A stretch of DNA of 64,000 bases from Oscillospiraceae bacterium (GTDB lineage: Bacteria > Bacillota_A > Clostridia > Oscillospirales > Oscillospiraceae). The first letter of the stretch is position 1, and the number at the start of each line of letters is the position of its first letter. A program made the translations under genes and the position numbers. Below, one piece after another: positions 60,810-64,000 of the stretch. The stretch lies in NCBI GenBank assembly GCA_015068055.1, contig SVLG01000002.1, positions 1-64,000 of the forward strand. The letters are read 5' to 3'. Below the pieces are notes generated by a model. It did not search any database and was not told the origin of the DNA. It was given only the letters and a program-made list of their open reading frames with translations.

Positions 60810-61706
60810 ATGTATTACTACAATTCTTATAACGAAGCCATGCAGCGGCTTTTTGGTGAAAAAGTTTATAAGCTCTCCCTTTCATCCGGCTGCTCCTGTC
60901 CCAACCGAGACGGTACACTGGGGACAAGGGGCTGCTCCTTCTGCGCGGAAGGCAGCGGTGACTTTGCCGAGACAGGAGATGTTCATGCCCAGATCGAGTC
61001 CGCCAAGGCTCGCATGGCTGGGAAATTCAAAGGCAGTCGCTATATTGCCTACTTCCAGAGCTATACCAACACCTACGGCGACGTGTCACGGCTTCGCTCG
61101 CTTTACCGGCCTCTTCTTGAGCGGGATGACATTGCAGGCCTCTCCATTGCCACGCGTCCGGACTGTCTGGGACAGGATATTATGGAACTGCTGGCAGAAT
61201 TGGCAGCGGTAAAGCCACTCTGGGTAGAGCTGGGACTGCAGACCATACACGCCGAAACGGCCAAGTCCATCCGTCGGGGCTACGAGCTGCCTGTCTTTGA
61301 CGAGGCCGTGGCAAAACTACGGTCCATCGGCGCAAGGGTGGTCGTCCATGTGATTCTGGGACTCCCCGGCGAAAGCCGCGAAAGGATGCTGGACACCGTG
61401 CGCTATGTGGGCCGCTGCGGCGCCGAGGGCATCAAGCTGCAGCTCCTGCACGTGCTGGACGGAACCGATCTTGCCGCCGACTACGCTGCCGGGAAATTCA
61501 AAGTCATGGAGCTCGACGAGTACGCACAGCTCCTCTCCGACTGCCTGAAGCTTCTGCCTCCGGACATGGTAATCCACCGACTGACCGGTGACGGGGCCAA
61601 GAAACGGCTTATCGCACCTGCATGGAGCGGAGACAAAAAGAGAGTCCTGAACCGCATCCGCTCCGTTCTGGAAAGAGAAAACACAGTTCAGGGCTCCGGT
61701 ATTTAA
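60810..61706 (+). CDS. Radical SAM protein, TIGR01212/YhcC family
   Basis: 298 aa. Cys-rich entry typical of the family: C28, C30 in GCSCPNRDG and C42, C45 in RGCSFCAEGSGDF; later ELGLQTIHAETAKSIRRGYE and VVVHVILGLPGESRERMLDT complete a radical SAM TIM barrel. Biological reaction unknown. No ribosome-binding site is seen between the -10 box and ATG. The stop is immediately followed by two copies of the ATTATGTAAA decamer. Confidence 0.9.
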   Translation: MYYYNSYNEAMQRLFGEKVYKLSLSSGCSCPNRDGTLGTRGCSFCAEGSGDFAETGDVHAQIESAKARMAGKFKGSRYIAYFQSYTNTYGDVSRLRSLYRPLLERDDIAGLSIATRPDCLGQDIMELLAELAAVKPLWVELGLQTIHAETAKSIRRGYELPVFDEAVAKLRSIGARVVVHVILGLPGESRERMLDTVRYVGRCGAEGIKLQLLHVLDGTDLAADYAAGKFKVMELDEYAQLLSDCLKLLPPDMVIHRLTGDGAKKRLIAPAWSGDKKRVLNRIRSVLERENTVQGSGI

Positions 61707-61730
61707 TTTACATAATGTTGTTTACATAAT
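61707..61730 (-). repeat. Two tandem copies of the ATTATGTAAA decamer
   Basis: TTTACATAAT at 61707-61716 and 61721-61730, 14 bp apart, filling the whole 23-bp gap between two converging genes. Confidence 0.6.
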
Positions 61731-62638
61731 TATCCTTCCATAAGATGCAGAGACCGTATCTCGCTGTTCTCTATGCGGCGCTGCACCTCCATGGCGTGGG
61801 GCTCCAAAAAGTCCCAGCTGCCATCGCTGAGTCCTTCGCTGCGCAGACGGGCTATAAAATACCCGGCCGTATCCTCAATCAAGCCTCCTTCACCGGAAAG
61901 AATGGCCACAAGCTTTTCCTCCAGGCCTTCTCCCTCCGGCAGCTCACGCAGCGCCCGGAAACACCACTTATAGTAGGGCATGTGTCTCCGGTTCAGCAAA
62001 AAGAACAGTTCCGCGGCACTGCGGACAAATTCACCGGCAGCCAGCATGGCCGCGCCCCGTTCTCCTCTTTTCATGCACCGGTTAAAGTTATACTGTCCGC
62101 TTTGGGCCATCATCGCCGCTCTTGCGGCGATTTTCTTTTTTCGGACATCCTCCGGCATGCCATAGAGAATCTCCTCGCGGATACGACTGAATTCACCATA
62201 TGGATCGACGAAAACTTCACCGTTTACAGCCTGTGCCAGAGCCCAGGACGGAAGCGAAAGCCACTGACGCCAATCCCGCGGCGCGCCCTCCGTGCCCGTA
62301 AAGGGCCGGTAAAAGCCTGCAATGGTCTTTACGCCGTGTTTCCCATCCCCCATACGGCTGCGGTGTTCCGTGGGCAGACCCATAAACTCCCGGGGCAGCC
62401 GGTCATAGAGGGTTGACAGTTCAAATCCAATGGCCTCCGCATCTTCTTCGGCAAGGAAAAGCTGAAAGCCCGCATAAAGATCGTGGTCGGCGCTCAGTTC
62501 GTCCTCAAAGCCGAAGCACTCCGACCCGGAACCCGCAAGCCCCACCGCAATTTTGTTTACATAATTTGGAAACCTGCGGGCAATTATTTCTTTGGCTTCC
62601 TGTTCATAGAAGCAGCGACAAATATCAATCACTCTCAT
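61730..62638 (-). CDS. DUF4037-type nucleotidyltransferase-like protein
   Basis: 302 aa. GLAGSGSECFGFEDELSADHDL near 33-54 resembles the GS...D-x-D signature of pol-beta-type nucleotidyltransferases, and the WLSLPSWALAQAVNGEVFVDP and GQYNFNRCMKRGE blocks fit DUF4037. The modified substrate is unknown. ATG 62638 lies 14 nt inside the TPR gene, so both are made from one message. The 5' part codes through another copy of the decamer (62557-62566, residues YVNK). Confidence 0.75.
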   Translation of the reverse strand: MRVIDICRCFYEQEAKEIIARRFPNYVNKIAVGLAGSGSECFGFEDELSADHDLYAGFQLFLAEEDAEAIGFELSTLYDRLPREFMGLPTEHRSRMGDGKHGVKTIAGFYRPFTGTEGAPRDWRQWLSLPSWALAQAVNGEVFVDPYGEFSRIREEILYGMPEDVRKKKIAARAAMMAQSGQYNFNRCMKRGERGAAMLAAGEFVRSAAELFFLLNRRHMPYYKWCFRALRELPEGEGLEEKLVAILSGEGGLIEDTAGYFIARLRSEGLSDGSWDFLEPHAMEVQRRIENSEIRSLHLMEG

Positions 62639-63413
62639 GAATGATTTCCGCCCTTTCTCTCAGTTCCTGCGCGGTTTCTGCCATCCCCGCTTCCTCGAAG
62701 GCCGCGGCACACTTGCGGCAGGTGAAAGCGTAGTACTCGTCCCACACGAGAGTTGGCTCATCCAGGGCCGCCAGTGCCGCCTCCCATTCATCCCGACTTC
62801 CGAGGAGCTGTGCCAGATTAACATGCGTCACAGCCACGTCGACGCCGCCACCCAGCTGCTGTATCCGCAGGGCGCTGCGGTAGTGCCTCTCGGCGCTGTC
62901 CCGCTCCCCTCTCGCCTCGTATGCTGCCGCCATGTTGTTCAGCAAGGCCGCCCAGCGCTGATCCTCCGGCGGCAGAGCTCTGCCGTAACAGCGAAAGGCT
63001 TCCTGAAAATTGCCCAGAGCCCGCTGATGCTCGCCAAAGGCGGAGAGGGCGGTTGCGGCATTGACAAGGATTGTCCCGGCGGTAAGACTGCCTTCCAGAC
63101 CAAGTTCCCGCAGGAGATGAAGTCCGGCCTCAATGGCCTCCATGCCTTCTTCCCTGCACCCGGCCTGACGGCAATATCCCATCAGCTCACTGCAGAGGCT
63201 CAGTTCGCTGTGTCGGTCACCGTGTTCGCGGGCGGCACAGAGGGCATCGTAGAGAACCGCACCCGCGTCCTTCTTCTCCCCTCTGGCCATAAGCGCATCG
63301 TAACGGGCGAGATATGTCCCAAGGTCAATTCTCTTTCCGGCCCTTTGAGGTACCTTTCGCCAGGCGCTCACATCGAAAGGACAGGCATTTTCCATGTAGT
63401 CACGTTCATCCAT
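62625..63413 (-). CDS. TPR-repeat protein partnered with the DUF4037 gene
   Basis: 262 aa of helical repeats: about five TPR-like units between 50 and 230 (for example ALLNNMAAAYEARGERDSAERHYRSAL near 158-184). No signal peptide or catalytic domain. Probably a binding scaffold. ATG 63413 has GGAGGCGAG upstream. The tight overlap with the nucleotidyltransferase-like gene suggests the two products work together. Confidence 0.8.
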   Translation of the reverse strand: MDERDYMENACPFDVSAWRKVPQRAGKRIDLGTYLARYDALMARGEKKDAGAVLYDALCAAREHGDRHSELSLCSELMGYCRQAGCREEGMEAIEAGLHLLRELGLEGSLTAGTILVNAATALSAFGEHQRALGNFQEAFRCYGRALPPEDQRWAALLNNMAAAYEARGERDSAERHYRSALRIQQLGGGVDVAVTHVNLAQLLGSRDEWEAALAALDEPTLVWDEYYAFTCRKCAAAFEEAGMAETAQELRERAEIIHESD

Positions 63414-63435
63414 CGTATCTCGCCTCCTTAGCGAT

Positions 63436-63464
63436 ATTATATCAGAAGCTTGTGCCCACAGCAA
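63436..63464 (-). promoter_or_regulatory. Promoter for TPR-DUF4037 pair
   Basis: Minus strand TTGCTG, 17-bp spacer, TATAAT, 23 bp before the ATG. Confidence 0.65.
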
Positions 63465-63475
63465 GTGAACTCATA

Positions 63476-63504
63476 TTGACAAAAATGAGAGCGGATACTA
63501 TGAT
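63476..63504 (+). promoter_or_regulatory. Promoter for the transporter at the right edge
   Basis: TTGACA, 17-bp spacer, TATGAT, 41 bp before the chosen ATG. Its -10 box covers two upstream in-frame ATGs, ruling them out as starts. Confidence 0.75.
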
Positions 63505-63544
63505 GCAGACAATACCGGCAAAATTGGAAAAGGTGGGTATCGTC

Positions 63545-64000
63545 ATGGTCATACGGATTGTTGTTCCTCTTGCGCTGATGCTCCTCGTGCTGTTTGTGAA
63601 AAAGCTACCTTATATTGGCGGTAAAACTTGGGCTGCCCTTGGTCTGGCCGGTTTTTCGGCACTGCTGTTGGGTGGCCTTTACTCCCCGCTTGAGTGGTTA
63701 AAAGCGTGGTTCAGCGGTCTGGATCGTATTGCCTGGATCATCGGTCTGGCGGTTTTTGGCAGCATATATGCCCAGACGCAAAATGAGGTTGGGGCCATCG
63801 GCACCGTGCTGAATCTTCTGCGAGCCAAATTTGGCAGAAGCCCCAAGGGCCTGATCGTAGTCATACTGATTACGCTGTCTATCGCCGGTTCTCTTTTGGG
63901 CGATACTTATGCTGCCGCAACCGTGGTAGGCGTCCTCACCATCGGTGCCATGGCCGATCTCGGTCTTTCCGGCGAGCTGATTACCGGCATCATCTCCATT
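63545..64000 (+). CDS. Polytopic transporter, ion-transporter-superfamily-like (5' part)
   Basis: 152 codons are visible; the gene runs off the right edge. Four or more hydrophobic helices; GSLLGDTYAAATVVGVLTIG with the following GELITGII resembles the Gly/Thr-rich re-entrant region of DctM, DcuC or GntP-type carriers of organic acids. The subfamily cannot be settled from this part. ATG 63545 has AAAAGGTGGG 8 nt upstream and lies downstream of a near-consensus promoter. Confidence 0.7.
   Translation, partial: MVIRIVVPLALMLLVLFVKKLPYIGGKTWAALGLAGFSALLLGGLYSPLEWLKAWFSGLDRIAWIIGLAVFGSIYAQTQNEVGAIGTVLNLLRAKFGRSPKGLIVVILITLSIAGSLLGDTYAAATVVGVLTIGAMADLGLSGELITGIISI

Noticed and set aside
1..64000. 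tRNA, rRNA, insertion sequence, prophage, CRISPR and restriction-modification genes
   Set aside because: I looked for their characteristic sequences and gene types and saw none; short ncRNAs could still be missed without a covariance search.

Overview
The window reads as a chromosomal segment of an anaerobic, endospore-forming Clostridia bacterium, most like the Oscillospirales (Ruminococcaceae/Oscillospiraceae). The reasons are a complete spoIIIA operon, spoIIID and cotJ genes; a Gram-positive-type polC; Firmicutes gene orders (recN-argR-nadK-tlyA-dxs-ispA-xseBA-nusB-asp23 and pyrH-frr-uppS-cdsA-dxr-rseP-ispG-polC); moderately high GC with C-ending codons; an archaeal-type proS; and a desulfoferrodoxin-like module. 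No rRNA, tRNA, CRISPR array, insertion sequence or prophage is visible. Coding density is high and most genes overlap their neighbours by 1 to 20 nt.

Left part (1-17,100): the start of ruvC, xerD and a SpoIIM-like gene, then a 301-bp AT-rich gap rich in the decamer ATTATGTAAA. The queA-tgt-yajC-membrane protein string follows. Rightward asd-SGNH-aag, leftward HD hydrolase, small lipoprotein, plsY and a dicarboxylate/amino-acid symporter, then araC-dapF. Next come a strongly degenerate P1B ATPase-like protein, a CotJA-CotJB fusion with CotJC, a TetR regulator and a C39-like protein.

Middle (17,100-43,500): an XRE regulator fused to a desulfoferrodoxin-like module, tyrS with a tyrosine T-box, and the long leftward block recN to spoIIIAA. 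That block carries isoprenoid precursor genes (dxs, ispA), nucleotide and DNA maintenance genes and the sporulation channel operon. It is followed by a heterodimeric ABC exporter, a Nudix gene, a secreted protein, feoA, a HAAS-type membrane protein, proS and a DUF4349 lipoprotein.

Right part (43,500-64,000): polC, ispG, rseP, dxr, cdsA, uppS, frr and pyrH as a near-gapless leftward operon coupling replication, MEP-pathway isoprenoids, undecaprenyl and CDP-DAG lipids and translation recycling. Two EamA transporters, a beta-CASP metallohydrolase, feoB, a membrane-anchored serine hydrolase, spoIIID, a radical SAM protein, a DUF4037/TPR pair and the start of a transporter complete the window.

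The best leads for new biology are the degenerate P-type ATPase, the XRE-desulfoferrodoxin fusion, the dispersed ATTATGTAAA decamer, the CotJA-JB fusion and several unusual expression signals (hairpin-buried ribosome site, candidate leaderless messages, promoters inside terminators or genes). All functional calls rest on reading motifs by eye; no database search was run.
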